A DNA stretch of 64,000 bases from Nematopogon swammerdamellus (GCA_946902875.1 OX336344.1:23767791-23831790), one strand, 5' to 3'; positions 30,626 through 41,086 are shown, counted from the stretch's first letter. A program made the numbers and translations. The notes: generated from the letters alone by a model not told the origin.

Positions 30626-31134
30626 GACTCGCGTATTATGAGCTCATATGATGATATTATGTTTGATTTTATTTGAACCTATATCTAAGCTATAGCTGGT
30701 TGTGATGGCTAGAAGCTGTCTCCGTGACACCACCTTCGACGTCAATGTTGGAGAAAATGTATGCCATCAGTGGCAGCCTAATCATGTGTTGTACGGAATT
30801 CGGTTGCAAGAACCTGATAACTATTGATATGCAAAGTGTGCTGATAATATGATACTTAATTCTGTGACTGTAGTTTAACCGCTATCAAATTACGTATACG
30901 CGACCAGCCGCCCCGCGCCCCGCGCCCCGCCCCGGTCCGGGGCAATATGAAGCGCGGTGACCGCCGCCGCCGCCGCCGCCCGCCTCGCCCGCAACTGGAA
31001 CTGCTGTACAATAAATATATGTTTAATATTTTGCGGCGGCCGTGATAAATGTTGAGGTGAAGGGTAGCTCGCCAAGCGAATAACCAGCACGTGTTGTTAG
31101 CCATGCCCAGCCCAGAGCCACCCATCCGCTTCTA
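30626..31134. other. Noncoding sequence
   Basis: No gene supported. 30905-30990 is CGCCCCGCC/CCGCCGCCG-rich. Confidence 0.45.
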
Positions 31135-31212
31135 TCTAGCTACATACCACGCACCAGCCCCGTAGCTCGGCGTTCCGTATTAGAAGTTAAGCACACCGGG
31201 CGAGGTCGAACT
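31135..31212 (+). pseudogene. 5S rRNA-like fragment
   Basis: CTACATACCACGC, then GAAGTTAAGCACACCGGGCG and AGGTCGA, fall in the order and approximate spacing of the first half of insect 5S rRNA (…CATACCA…, …GAAGT(T)AAGCA…, …CGGGCG(x)GGTC…). The middle is diverged and the 3' half is missing. It could be a 5S pseudogene or the head of a 5S-derived SINE. Identified by eye from known conserved words. Confidence 0.5.
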
Positions 31213-31575
31213 TTGGACAGATTAAAACGTACCATGCACAAATAATATTTATTTTTAGATCTAGCTACGTTACTACAAATTCTTTGGCATCAGGTTCACA
31301 ACAGGAACAAACTCCAAGAGTTTCTACAGAGAAAGACTACAGAGAAACGTTACAATGCGAAAGTTATATTTTAGCAAATTATAATTAGTGGTTGATTTTG
31401 ATTACACCTACATAATTTTTTAATATTTATATAAACTACGTACGATTTTTGACCAAAATCGATCGTTGATCGATCGTCGCAGTAAAAAGGTTTTACATAA
31501 AGCAAATTACGGTTCATTTATGTATGCAGTATGTAGGATATATGTATGTCCCGTGACATCCTCTCCCGCTCGCAG
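31213..31575. other. Noncoding sequence ending in a good splice acceptor
   Basis: AT-rich, with pyrimidine-rich CATCCTCTCCCGCTCGCAG immediately before 31576. Contains a GATCGATCGTTGATCGATCG word cluster near 31458-31478. Confidence 0.5.
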
Positions 31576-31698
31576 CGCGTCAAAATCGCGAGTTTGGTGG
31601 ACTCGTCGTCACCTCAAGTCAAGTCCACGATGGTCAAGTCTCAGTACTTCGTGATCTCAGTCATCGTGGTCGTGCTCAGTGTCATCTGTTATATATAA
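31576..31698 (+). CDS. Candidate terminal exon encoding a C-terminal hydrophobic segment
   Basis: After the strong acceptor CTCTCCCGCTCGCAG, an open stretch of 40 codons ends in TAA at 31696-31698. It reads RVKIASLVDSSSPQVKSTMV, then a hydrophobic stretch YFVISVIVVVLSVICYI right at the end. Composition and codon choice (GTC, ATC, TCG, AAG) look coding against AT-rich surroundings. A terminal hydrophobic tail would suit a GPI signal or a C-terminal membrane anchor. DIP/lachesin-type proteins commonly end in GPI signals, so this could be the last exon of the gene at 15-17 kb. However, the intervening Ig2-Ig3 exons were not found, so this is speculation. It could equally belong to another gene or be chance. 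Confidence 0.4.
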   Translation, partial: RVKIASLVDSSSPQVKSTMVKSQYFVISVIVVVLSVICYI

Positions 31699-31740
31699 TA
31701 GTCCAGGAAACGAGGAAATTCCTTGTATGGGCTCTTCGGA

Positions 31741-32305
31741 CTAATTCCTCTGTCGCTGAAACTTTGCAGTGTGATAGAGTAGTGTTTAAAATATACGTTT
31801 GACAAATTATCTAGGATTTTTGATGTTTGGAAGTTAGGTATTAAAATGAATGAATGCCTAAAAATGAAAATCGCTTATAACTGCTGATGAAAAATTGCTC
31901 CGTCCGAAATTCCTTCGGTATATGATATTATATATTAATAAGAGTATATATTAACATTATCTAGGAAAATTTCGATTTCGAATAGGCAGAAATTTGAAAA
32001 TATCTATTTTGTATCACAACTTCTTCAGAAAAATTGCTCTGTCAATTTTAATTTTTTTATATGTCTTAATTTATTTAAATATATCGCTTTTGACAATTAT
32101 CTAGGAAATTTTCCATATCGATCACACCTTTACAGATTTTCGGCAATAATTCGCTGTGAAAAATTGCTCCGTCCGAAATTCCTTCGGAATATGATATTAT
32201 ATATTAATAAGAGTATACATACAACATTATCTAGGAAAATTTCGATTTCGAATAGGCAGAAATTTGAAAATACCTATTTTGTATCACAACTTCTTCAGAA
32301 AATTG
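31741..32305 (+). repeat. Repeat X, plus copy, with internal ~266-bp duplication
   Basis: It matches 41087-41757 in the opposite orientation. It contains two tandem sub-units: the block GCTCCGTCCGAAATTCCTTC occurs near 31898 and 32166, and TTTCGATTTCGAATAGGCAG and TATTTTGTATCACAACTTCT follow in both. Outer parts are less conserved. The element type is unknown. Confidence 0.75.
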
Positions 32306-33189
32306 ACCATATAAATGCCAAAAGGCACCAACCCACAAATTGGTTAAAAATGAGTTAAACATACCAATCGAGAGCTAATCAACCCTCCATTTTTTGCAGA
32401 AAAGACCCAGGCAGGCTACTTGGTATATACTAATAGGTTTCTACACATTCGTCCGCCCAATTGAGGTATATCGCAACAGCAGAAAAGAATTATGCTACTT
32501 GGTACTAGCTAACTGGTCAGATTTTTTTTTTGCGTAAAAGATCCAAGCGAGATGGACTTTTTTGTTTTTAATGAAGTACGCTAAAAGTATTTATCAAAAC
32601 AGAGCCAAGATATCTGGTTCTTTTTGGCATTATATAATAAAAACAAACTGTATATCGCAAAGTGGAACCAATTTATGTGGTTCTTTTTGGCATTTATAAT
32701 AAAAACAAACGGTATATTGCAAAAATGGAATCAATTTATGTGGTTGGTTTGCCTTTGGGGACCTATAGTGAGTCTTATTTCATTGGAAATAAGAGTTCTT
32801 TTTCTAAAAATAAAATCAAACATGTCTACGTTCTATGAAACAGAACGCCTAATAATAAATAAGTTCAGTTCAGTTCACTACCGCGACGAATGTGTCAGTT
32901 CACGACCGCGAAGTAAAGTAAATTGCTGTTTTCGACGTGGCTCAATGTACCTACTACGTAGTGATCGCGACATATCGTCAGAGTGTAGTTCGACGTCGTC
33001 GTCCAAGCAGGTGCCTACGCCGCGCCGCCTAACGTAACCATTGAAGATAGAATAGAATAGAATAGAATATTTATTTGTATAACATATACAAGTCACAAAC
33101 TAACATTCACACATTTTAAAATTTTTCTATTTAGAAAATAAAATAATATGAAACATAATAAATGAATCCTATTAAAATTAAAATTATTA
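32306..33189. other. AT-rich sequence with a ~64-bp dimer and an (AGAAT)n run
   Basis: 32612-32740 holds two tandem copies of a unit starting TGGTTCTTTTTGGCAT and ending GGAA(C/T)CAATTTATG. 33045-33070 is (AGAAT)n leading into TATTTATTTGTATAACAT, a pattern seen at ends of 3' LINE tails read in reverse. A short GC-richer piece at 32880-33040 shows no recognisable protein. Confidence 0.5.
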
Positions 33190-33992
33190 ATAATAGAAAT
33201 CCGATATAAAAGTCACACGTGCCTCCTGGGTGGTGCCAAATGAACAGCAATCAGCGTGTGGGAGATCTTCGGATCGGCTGGGTTCGCCACCACACCCCGG
33301 GAGAAACAATTACACCGGCATAACAGTTCGCTGTGTTCCGGTGTACTTCCCGGGGACCCAGTAGCAGGTGGGGTTGGCTGTGGTGAGGAGTAGGCCAGTG
33401 ATCCCGACGCGGATTCGCTGTTCAGAGGTGACGCATCGACACGGTTGACAGGGAGACCCGGTTAAACGGTTATTCCGCTGGCCGCCCGCCGGGTAGTACA
33501 GGAGCCCAATCGCGTCTAACCAACGCGAGAGGCTGCCCCGGTCAACCGGCGCATAATCCCGGAGTGGTCCGTCGTGCCGGTTGGTGACCGGAGTAGGGGT
33601 TCCGGCGGCCACTTCCGGGGGGGACCGGGGGCCTTTCCGTCTTCCGTGTCGGCGCAACACTAACCTGAGTAGTAAGCGATGAAGCTAGGGTCCACGCTTT
33701 GCCCGTGAATCACCACAGCCACCCTTTCATGCTCTTTCCCTCCCTCTTACAAAAATCATGGCAGCGAAAAAAAAGGAAAAAAAGGTTCAATCAGCGGTGC
33801 ACACCCTTACACCACTATTTAGCGTTGACTAGACCAACGTGCGGGGGTTGCATACCAATTTGAATGCCGTCCATCACCACCTGGAGACGAAGAAGCCGGC
33901 CTTGCTTTTCCTGACGGAATCACAAATATATCGACCTGCACTACCCCGGCTACACCCTGGAAGAAGCCTTCCGGTCGCGAGCCGGGGTTTGC

Positions 33993-34796
33993 TTGTTTGT
34001 CAGGGCAGATATTTGCTGTCGTCGCCTGCGCTGCCTTGAGGACTCCGAGCTATCAGTACTTTGGGTCCACGAGGATCTGGGAACGGTCTCGCGGGTGTAC
34101 GCCTGTCTGTACAGGTCGCACTCTGGTGATGCAGAGACAGCTCGGTTATTTGAGTACCTGAGTGGAGCGGCAGACAAAGTCCAAGAGCGGTTCCCTACCG
34201 CGGATTTGGTTCTTCTTGGAGACTTCAATGCCCATCACGAGGCATGGCTAGGCTCCAGGAGAACTGACTTTGCGGGGAGAGCCGCCTACGACTTCGCCCT
34301 GACGCATGACCTGTCTCAACTGGTAGACCAGCCCACCAGGCTGCCAGATATAGACGGTCATGAACCCTCTCTGCTGGATCTTCTGCTGACAACGAACCCC
34401 ACTGGATATAAGGTCGCAGTGAGAGCCCCGCTGGGTTCCTCTGATCATTGTTTAGTGCGGTCCACGGTGCCATCTTCGCCTCCTCAGTCCCGTACTGGAG
34501 GAACGCGTCGAATTTGGCACTACGCGTCAGCAGATTGGGATGGGATGCGAGAACACTTCGCATCCTACCCTTGGAGAGAGATCTGCTTCAGTTCGGGCGA
34601 TCCGTCGCAATGCGCTAATACCGTTGCCGAGGTGGTTCTGGGGGCAATGGAAATGTTTATTCGCAGCGCCTCTGTCTACCTAGGTGGTAAAAGCCAACCA
34701 TGGGACAGCCGCGACTGTGCTGATGCTGTCGCAGCTAAATGCGCAGCTTATCGGGCATGGTCGCGCGCTCGTGCCGGACGTGATCCGAACGCATCC
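33993..34796 (+). pseudogene. LINE-A endonuclease (EEP-type) domain, frameshifted
   Basis: 268 codons of apurinic-endonuclease-like sequence. The GDFNAHH motif is at residues 76-82, LLDLLLTTNP is near 130, and SSDHCLV near 150 carries the catalytic Asp-His pair typical of this fold. The N-terminal part continues upstream in another frame from 33839 (GLHTNLNAVHHHLETKKPAL). The frame stops at 34797-34799, after which LKKEYNRLSRSC-like sequence carries on in a degraded state. Confidence 0.88.
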
Positions 34797-35111
34797 TAAC
34801 TGAAGAAGGAATACAACCGCCTCTCCAGATCCTGCAAAAAGGTTATTGCCAGGGCCAAATTTGACCACATCGGCAGAATCGGCGATAGACTGAACCAGCA
34901 CCCAACTGGGAGCCGTGAGTTCTGGTCTCTCGCTAAATATGTCGAGTCAAATTTCTGCCGCTCCTCTCTTCCACCTCTGCAGTGTCCTGGAGGCTCACTT
35001 GTCCACTCCGCAAAGAAGAAAGCCGACTTACTGGTATCTCTCTTTGCGGGGAACTCCAACCTGGACGATGGGGGTGCCACTCCCCCATCCATACCTAGGT
35101 GTGAGAACTCC

Positions 35112-35555
35112 ATGTCGGAAGTGCAGTTTCGACAACGGACTGTACGGGCGGAACTTCTCTCCCTAGACGTCAGGAAGGCGAGTGGGCCGGATAGGATTCC
35201 TGCATTGGTGTTAAAAAGGTGTGCTCCCGAGCTGGCCCCAGTGCTGACGCGCCTATTCCGTCTCTCCTACTCCAATTGCCGTGTGCCGGCGGCCTGGAAA
35301 TCTGCGTTTTTGCAAGCGGTCCCTAAAAAGGGTGACCGCTCAAACCCGTCAAACTACCGACCTATAGCGATTACCTCCCTTTTCTGTAAGGTGATGGAGC
35401 GCATTATCAATACGCAGCTCATGAAGTACCTGGAGACGAATGACCTCATCAGCGATCGGCAATACGGCTTCCGGCCAAAACGATCTGCTGGTGATCTCCT
35501 AGCGTACGTCACTCACCTTTGGGGGGAATCGCTTGACGGTCATGGTGAATTGATG
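35112..35555 (+). pseudogene. LINE-A reverse transcriptase, N-terminal part
   Basis: Contains the typical early RT blocks: KASGPDRIPALVLKRC, VPKKGDRSNPSNYRPIAITS and ISDRQYGFRPKRSAGDLLA. The frame is interrupted just after WGESLDGHGE by family H sequence. Confidence 0.9.
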
Positions 35556-35908
35556 CTACCTATTTTAATTTTGAATTTTAATTTATTTTAATTTATTTTA
35601 ATTTTATTTTAATTTTATATTTTTTTATATTGACATAATTGAATTTTTAACCTTTAACAATTCTATTGATGCGAAGTATTTTAATTTAGCTCTAGTTTTA
35701 ATTGCCTTTCATGCACAAAACAGTTTTTTTTTCTCTGTATTCTTATAATTTTTAGTTATGTACCTATATTATTGCTAATTATTAGTCCCTTACCATGGCT
35801 AGACCCAGACAGTTTCAATTGTAAATTTGGTAAACTAAAATGTGACGAACTCAAGTGTACCGATGGTACCTAAGATGGAAATGAATAAATGAAAAATGAA
35901 ATGAAAAA
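35556..35908 (+). repeat. Family H insertion nested in the LINE-A reverse transcriptase
   Basis: AT-rich sequence starting in ATTTTAATTTTGAATTTTAA repeats. It contains GATGCGAAGTATTTTAAT, CCATGGCTAGACCCAGACAG, GACGAACTCAAGTGTACCGA and an end rich in AATGAAAAATGAAATG. It matches 12061-12382 in order. The RT protein similarity resumes immediately afterwards (LAIGLDIAKAFDRLWH), so this is an insertion. Any target-site duplication is only a few bases. Confidence 0.85.
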
Positions 35909-36838
35909 TACTTGGCAATTGGCCTTGATATTGCCAAGGCATTTGATCGGCTTTGGCACAAGTCGCTCTTGGGCAAATTGCCGGCTTACGGACTTCCTTC
36001 TGGCCTCTGTGACTGGGTCGCCGACTTCCTACATGGGCGTAGCATTCAGGTCCTAGTGGACGGTTGCTCGTCGGACGCCATGTCAGTGAACGCCGGCGTA
36101 CCACAAGGATCTGTGTTGTCACCCACGCTGTTTCTTCTGCATATCAATGATATGCTGTCTCTGGGCAACATACATTGTTATGCGGATGACAGTACGGCAC
36201 ACGGATCCTACACCAGTCACCCTTCAGCCAGTCGGGATATTGTGGATGAGAAGAGGCGAAGACTTGTGTCTGAGCTCGAACACACACTCGGCTCTATTTC
36301 CGAATGGGGCCGTAGCAATTTGGTCGAGTTCAACGCTTCCAAGACACAAGTTTGCGCGTTAAGTGCGAAGAGAGCGGCGTTCACACCGGCTCCTTCATTC
36401 CAAGGCACGTCGCTTAAATTAAGCGAACACCTCGGGGTCCTCGGAGTCGAACTGTCGCACGACTTGAACTTTCGTCGCCATATCGAGGGGAAGGCCAAGC
36501 TGGCTTCTAAAAAGCTGGGCGTACTCAATAAGGTGCGACGGTACTTCACGCCGGACCAAAGGCTGCTTTTGTATAAATCGCAGATCAGGTCCTGCTTGGA
36601 GTACTGCTCGCACCTGTGGGATGGCTCTGCCAAATACCAGCTTGCGCCTCTGGACTCGATCCAGCGTCGAGCCGTGCGACTAGTGGGTGACCCCGCAGTG
36701 TCCCGCGATCTAAAACCACTGCAACACCGTAGGGATGTCGGCTCCCTAAGTGTGTTCTATCGCTTATTCCATGGGGAGTACTCGGAGGAGCTGTTTAACG
36801 CAATCCCGCCGTCCCCTTTCCATCTCCGCACCACATGA
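35909..36838 (+). pseudogene. LINE-A reverse transcriptase, catalytic and C-terminal part
   Basis: Starts within LDIAKAFDRLWHKSLL (RT motif with catalytic Asp), then GVPQGSVLSPTLFLLHINDM and the catalytic YADD at 36179-36190. The thumb region and SCLEYCSHLWDG, LDSIQRRAVRL and FYRLFHGEYSEEL follow. A stop at 36836 reflects a frame break; the typical end (LHPYTLDLPRMRTNRFCRS, LWNALPAHIFPP) continues from about 36842 in another frame. Confidence 0.9.
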
Positions 36839-37117
36839 ACTGGGCAGGGATTGCATCCCTATACGCTGGACTTACCGCGGATGCGTACTAATCGATTCTG
36901 CAGATCATTACTCTACAGAACCGGTAAACTCTGGAATGCTCTCCCTGCTCATATATTTCCCCCCAAGTACAGTCTCGGGTCCTTAAAGAGGGGCTTGAAT
37001 GGGCACCTGTCAGGCCGGCATGGCATTCGCAACCCCCGCATACGACCGAATGTCCATGGGCGTCGTTAGACACCTTATGGGTGGCTCGGCGCCATATGTC
37101 GCGCTTTCAATAAAAAA

Positions 37118-37426
37118 AAATAAAAAAAAAACGTTCCTCCATTCTCTTCGCCTCAAGACTCTACCTGCAGCGGTCTTCATGCAAGAAGCACACAGCGCCT
37201 CCTGGCGGAAAGGAGAAGAGTCCGGTTGCCTAGGCGACGGACTGTTGTGATCTGACACGTCCGAAAATACAAGCGGGAGCGGGCGGTTTTGTTCAAACAT
37301 TTTGCTCTGGAAAAGATAAAATCCACCCTGATCGAGCGCGGCGCGGGCTCTCAGGGCTTGTTGCGACCTAATACGGCATAAGTATAGTAAGTGTAGTTTC
37401 CTAAGTGTGTGCGTAGCTGGGCCCAG
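37118..37426. other. Noncoding sequence between LINE-A and a candidate exon
   Basis: No gene seen. It ends in GTGCGTAGCTGGGCCCAG, usable as a splice acceptor but with a weak pyrimidine tract. Confidence 0.45.
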
Positions 37427-37528
37427 CAGATCCTCGGACACCGGGACGTTTCCGTGCCGATCGACGACCACCACCTGAAGGACCGAGCTATCGAAGGTGC
37501 GGCTGCGGGCGGAGACATCAACATCCAG
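37427..37528 (+). CDS. Candidate internal exon of unknown identity
   Basis: A 102-bp open segment between GGGCCCAG and the donor GTAGGA (a 99-bp version starts after the next CAG). It is phase 0 if read as QILGHRDVSVPIDDHHLK, then DRAIEGAAAGGDINIQ. Codon use is GC-biased and coding-like (GTG CCG ATC GAC GAC CAC CAC CTG), unlike the repeats around it. No family is recognised. It is acidic/His-rich followed by an Ala-Gly linker. It could be an exon of the DIP-like gene's host transcript, of a nested gene, or chance. Confidence 0.4.
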
Positions 37529-37569
37529 GTAGGAGGTACCACACCACCACACACTTTTCGCTACACCTC

Positions 37570-38345
37570 GAAGCTAGTCCGACGAATCCCAACGCTGCTC
37601 AGAAGGAGTCCAACATTTCCCTGTGTTCCCCCGACGCCATCCAGACGCAGTCCGACATCTACGTGAGCTCGGAAGCTAGTCCGACGAATCCCGAAGCTGC
37701 TCAGAAGGAGTCCAACATTGCCCTGCGTTCCCACGACGCCATTCAGACGGAGTCCGACATCTAAGTGAGCTCGGAAGCTAGTCCGACGAATCCCGACGCT
37801 GCTAAGAAAGAGCCCGACACTGCCCTGGGGTTCCCCGACACAATACAGACGGAGCCCGACATCCAAGTAAGCCTTAAAGCTAGTCCGACGAATCCCGACG
37901 CTGCTCAGAAGGAGTCCGACACTGCCCTGCGTTCCCCCGACGCCACCCAGACGCAGTCCGACATCTAAGCGAGCTCTGAAACCAGTCCGACGAATCCCGA
38001 CGCTGCTCAGAAGGAGTCCGACACTGCCCTGCGTTCCCCCGACGCCATCCAGACGCAGTCCGACATCTAAGCGAGCTCCGAAACCAGCCCGACGAATTCC
38101 GACGCGGCTCAGAAGGAGTCCGACACTGCCCCTGCGTTCCCCCGACGCCATCCAGACGCGGTCTGACATCTAAGCGAGCCTCGAAGCCAGTCTGACGAAT
38201 CCCGACGCAGCTCGGAAGGAGCCCGACACTGCCCAACGTCCCCCGACGCCATCCCGATGGAGCCCGATACTGCCCTGCGTTCCCCGACGCCATCCAGATG
38301 GAGCCCGACACCTAAGCGAATTTCCGAAGTCAGCCAGACGGATCC
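37570..38345. repeat. 102-bp minisatellite, ~7.5 copies
   Basis: Unit starts fall at 37570, 37672, 37774, 37876, 37978, 38080 and 38183, followed by a longer irregular last copy. Each unit has AGCTAGTCCGACGAATCCCG or AAACCAGTCC..., GCTGCTCAGAAGGAGTCC, CCCTGCGTTCCCCCGACGCC and CAGACGCAGTCCGACATCTA. Since 102 is 34 codons, the minus strand stays open for 202 codons. The plus strand has an in-frame TAA at most unit ends. Probably noncoding. Confidence 0.9.
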
Positions 38346-38639
38346 AGACGCTACGCCAAACTAATCCTATCACGAAGCGCAAAATAAGATCTGAACTGAC
38401 TGATAGATAACAGTAGACAACACCCGTCGCCGCCGCGTAAACCAGCCTCGGGGAAACTTGTAAAAGTCCCAATCGTCTCTTATTTACCCTATTTCACCCC
38501 TTATGAAACTATCAAACCCAGAATATGAGTACCGCTGCGGTGACGGCGTGATATTGCATGTGCACAGTCGCACCCCCACCCAACTACAGTCCACCCACTA
38601 ACACCACGGGGTGAGAACGACTGTTGCGTACAGCGGCCC

Positions 38640-40208
38640 CATTCGGAAATAGACCGAAGCGTTTGTTTGAGATCAGACAAAAGTCTTCGCCTCTTCATCC
38701 ACAACATCCCGTCTGACTGAAGGGTCACTGGTATAGGATCCATGTGCTGTACTGTCATCCGCATAACAATTTATGTTGCCGAGTGGCAGCATGTCATTGA
38801 TATGCAGAAGAAACAGTGTTGGTGACAAGACAACACAGATCCCTGCGGTACGCCGGCATTCACTGACAGGGCGTCCGAAGAGCAACCGTCCACTAGGACC
38901 TGAATGCTACGCCCATGTAGGAAGTTGGCGACCCAGTCGCAGAGGCCAGAAGGAAGTCCGTACGACGGAAGCTAGCCCAGAAGCGATTTGTGCCAAACCC
39001 ATTCGAATGCCTTGGCAATATCGAGACCAATTCACACCGTTTCAGCACCAATGCAGGAATCATATCCGGCCCACTCGCCTTCCTGGTGTCTAGGGAGATA
39101 AGCTCCGCCCGCACAGTTCGTTGTCGGAACTGTACTTCCGGCATGGAGTTCTCACACCTAGTTATGGATGGGGGGATGGCACCCCATCGTCCAGGGTGGA
39201 GTTCTACGCAAAGAGAGCACTTACATTTGCGGAGTGGGCAAGTGAGCCCCCAGGACACTGTAGAGGTGGAAGGGAGGAGCGGTAGAAAATCGATACGACA
39301 GATTTGGCGAGAGACCAAAACTCACGGCTCCCAGTTGGGTGCTGGTTCAGCCTATCACCAACTCTGCCGATATGCTCGAATTTGGCCCTGACGATAGCCG
39401 TCTTGCAGGATCTGGAGAGGCGGTTGTATTCTTTCTTCAGTTCGGATACATTAGGATCGCGTCTGGTACGAGCGCACGACCATGCACGATAAGCTGCGCC
39501 ATTAGCTGCGACAGCTTCACCACAGTCGCGGCTGTACCAGGCCTGGCTTTTACCACCGAGGCGCACGAGGGCGCTGGGAATGAACATCTCCATTCCCCCC
39601 AGAACCACCTCGGCTACGGCATTGGCGCATTCTGCCGGAATGCGCCAATGCCGTAGCCAAGGTGTAGATCATCCGAGGTGTAGATCATCCGAACTGAAGC
39701 ATAGCTCTCTCCATGGGTAGGATGTGATGTATTCTCGCATCCCGTCCCAATCCGCTGACACGTAGTGCCAAATTGGACGCATTTCTCCAGTACGAGACTA
39801 AGGAGGCAAAAATGGCACCGTAGACCCCACTAAACAGTGGTCAGAGAAGCCAAGAGGAGTGCTCACTGTGACTTTGTATCCAGCAGGGTTCGTCGTCAGC
39901 AGAAGATCCAGCAGAGAGGGTGCATGACCGTCCATGTCTGGCGCTTTGGTAGGTTGGTCTATCAGTTGAGGCAAGTCATGCGTCAGGGAGAAGTCGTAGG
40001 CGGCTCTCCCCTCGAAGTCAGTTCTCCCGGAGCCCAGCCACTCCTCGTGATGGGCATTAAAATCCCCAAGCAGAACCATATCCGCGGATATATATATATA
40101 TAGGGAAACTACATGCACTTCATCTGCCGCTCTACTCAAGTGCTCGAACAATCGAGCTGTCCCCGCGTCGTCTGAGTGCGACCTGTAGATACTTACAGGC
40201 GGACACAC
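38640..40208 (-). mobile_element. LINE-A second copy, minus strand, truncated
   Basis: Running from 40208 down to 38640: endonuclease end (ADMVLLGDFNAHHEEWLGSG, LLDLLLTTNPAGY, FSDHCLVGS), then VVLGGMEMFIPSALVRLGGK, LKKEYNRLSRSCKTAIVRAK and SLDTRKASGPDMIPALVLKR. RT motifs include LFLLHINDMLPLGNINCYAD near 38770-38830. The RT block between KASGPD and FLHGRS is deleted, and the 3' end is missing. Several frame breaks. It faces the copy at 33.2-37.1 kb. Confidence 0.88.
39603..39662. repeat. Local inverted duplication inside the LINE-A minus copy
   Basis: ACCTCGGCTACGGCATTGGC…GCATT is followed after seven bases by its reverse complement with one mismatch (25-bp arms). The corresponding place in the 33-37 kb copy has only one arm. 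The 19-bp word GAGGTGTAGATCATCCGA is also partly repeated directly afterwards (39660-39690). Confidence 0.85.
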
Positions 40209-40224
40209 GCGACTCCGTCCCCAA

Positions 40225-40385
40225 GTGAACCGATTGTGATGATTCTTTTTTTATTTGAAAGCTGGTGCTTTCCGCGTGGTCCCATTTCAATTTCATCAAG
40301 ATCGGATTGGAAAGCGAGGCGGATTCGCGAAGCCAAAAGCCGAGCGATTCCGCCGAGTACATTAATAGCAAAAAATTACTAAAAA
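40225..40385. repeat. Dispersed repeat J fragment
   Basis: TTTGAAAGCTGGTGCTTTCC, GTGGTCCCATTTCAATTTCA and TCAAGATCGGATTGG form a sequence common in moth genomes (general impression). No second copy was seen in this window. Confidence 0.4.
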
Positions 40386-40416
40386 AACTGAAATAAAAAA
40401 CTATTAAAAAAAATAT

Positions 40417-40554
40417 AAAAACCGCCTTCAAAAATGTATGAAATAAAAAAAATCGAACCCTAGAGTTGAAGGCGGTGCAAGCAAAAATAACCGACCGCCT
40501 TCAACTCTAGGGTTCGATTTTTTTTTATTTCATACATTTTTGAAGGCGGTTTTT
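40417..40554. repeat. Near-perfect palindrome with ~60-bp arms
   Basis: The left arm (40417-40476, AAAAACCGCCTTCAAAAATG through CCTAGAGTTGAAGGCGGT) and right arm (40494-40554) are almost exact reverse complements around a 17-bp loop. The GAAGGCGGT word occurs at both the inner and outer end of each arm. Confidence 0.9.
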
Positions 40555-41086
40555 AATTTTTTAAATCGTTTTTTTACAAAAATGTATACACTTTATTTAC
40601 ATACAGACTGTACGTGCATGAAATATGTTTAATAAGTTGTTTCGACATACTGTCATACAAATTAAATTACAGAACGAAAGTTAAATTTTAAAAGTTCCTA
40701 ATACTATATAGATAGGCCCTACATTTTCGTTCCATAGGCGGCAGGACGGCGCGGCGGAGCGGCGTTGTAGTGGGACGACAGAGGTGGCGGGCGGAATAGC
40801 GAGCCGCGAGCATCGACGACGCTCGCGTGTCGTCTCGTCGGTCGCGGTGCGGGACGATGAGCTGCTGGCGCGCGGGCGGGCGGGCTTATTCTTCCCCACT
40901 CCCCGCAGCCCTCCCGCACCCCGAGTTCAGTGTAGTGCGAGCGCGCGCTTTTTAAACGTTGTTTTATTATATTGCGATACTCGAAACTACTCGAAAGTTC
41001 ATGTTTAATGGAGAAATTTTATTGGATAATATACAATTATATTATATTTTGATGTTCTGTGTCTAATAAGTTAATAAAAACAGACG
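40555..41086. other. Noncoding sequence with a GC island
   Basis: 40735-40960 is GC-rich; open frames on both strands here look like composition artefacts. Confidence 0.45.

Larger units (their letters stand above)
33190..37117 (+). mobile_element. LINE-A: CR1/jockey-like non-LTR retrotransposon, broken and with a nested insertion
   Basis: It has a GC-richer 5' leader (about 33190-33840), then an endonuclease region (33840-34800), a linker (34800-35110), and reverse transcriptase in two parts (35112-35555 and 35909-36838). A C-terminal part follows in another frame to about 37069, then a 3' UTR ending CATATGTCGCGCTTTCAATA and an A-tail (37110-37130). ORF1 was not seen. Frameshifts or stops occur in the endonuclease start, near 34797, near 35100 and at 36836. 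The element is not functional. Five shorter or inverted copies of the same family lie elsewhere in the window. Confidence 0.9.

Noticed and set aside
37561..38169. 202-codon Gly/Arg/Leu-rich repeat protein on the minus strand
   Set aside because: Produced by the 102-bp minisatellite; no start context, no domain.
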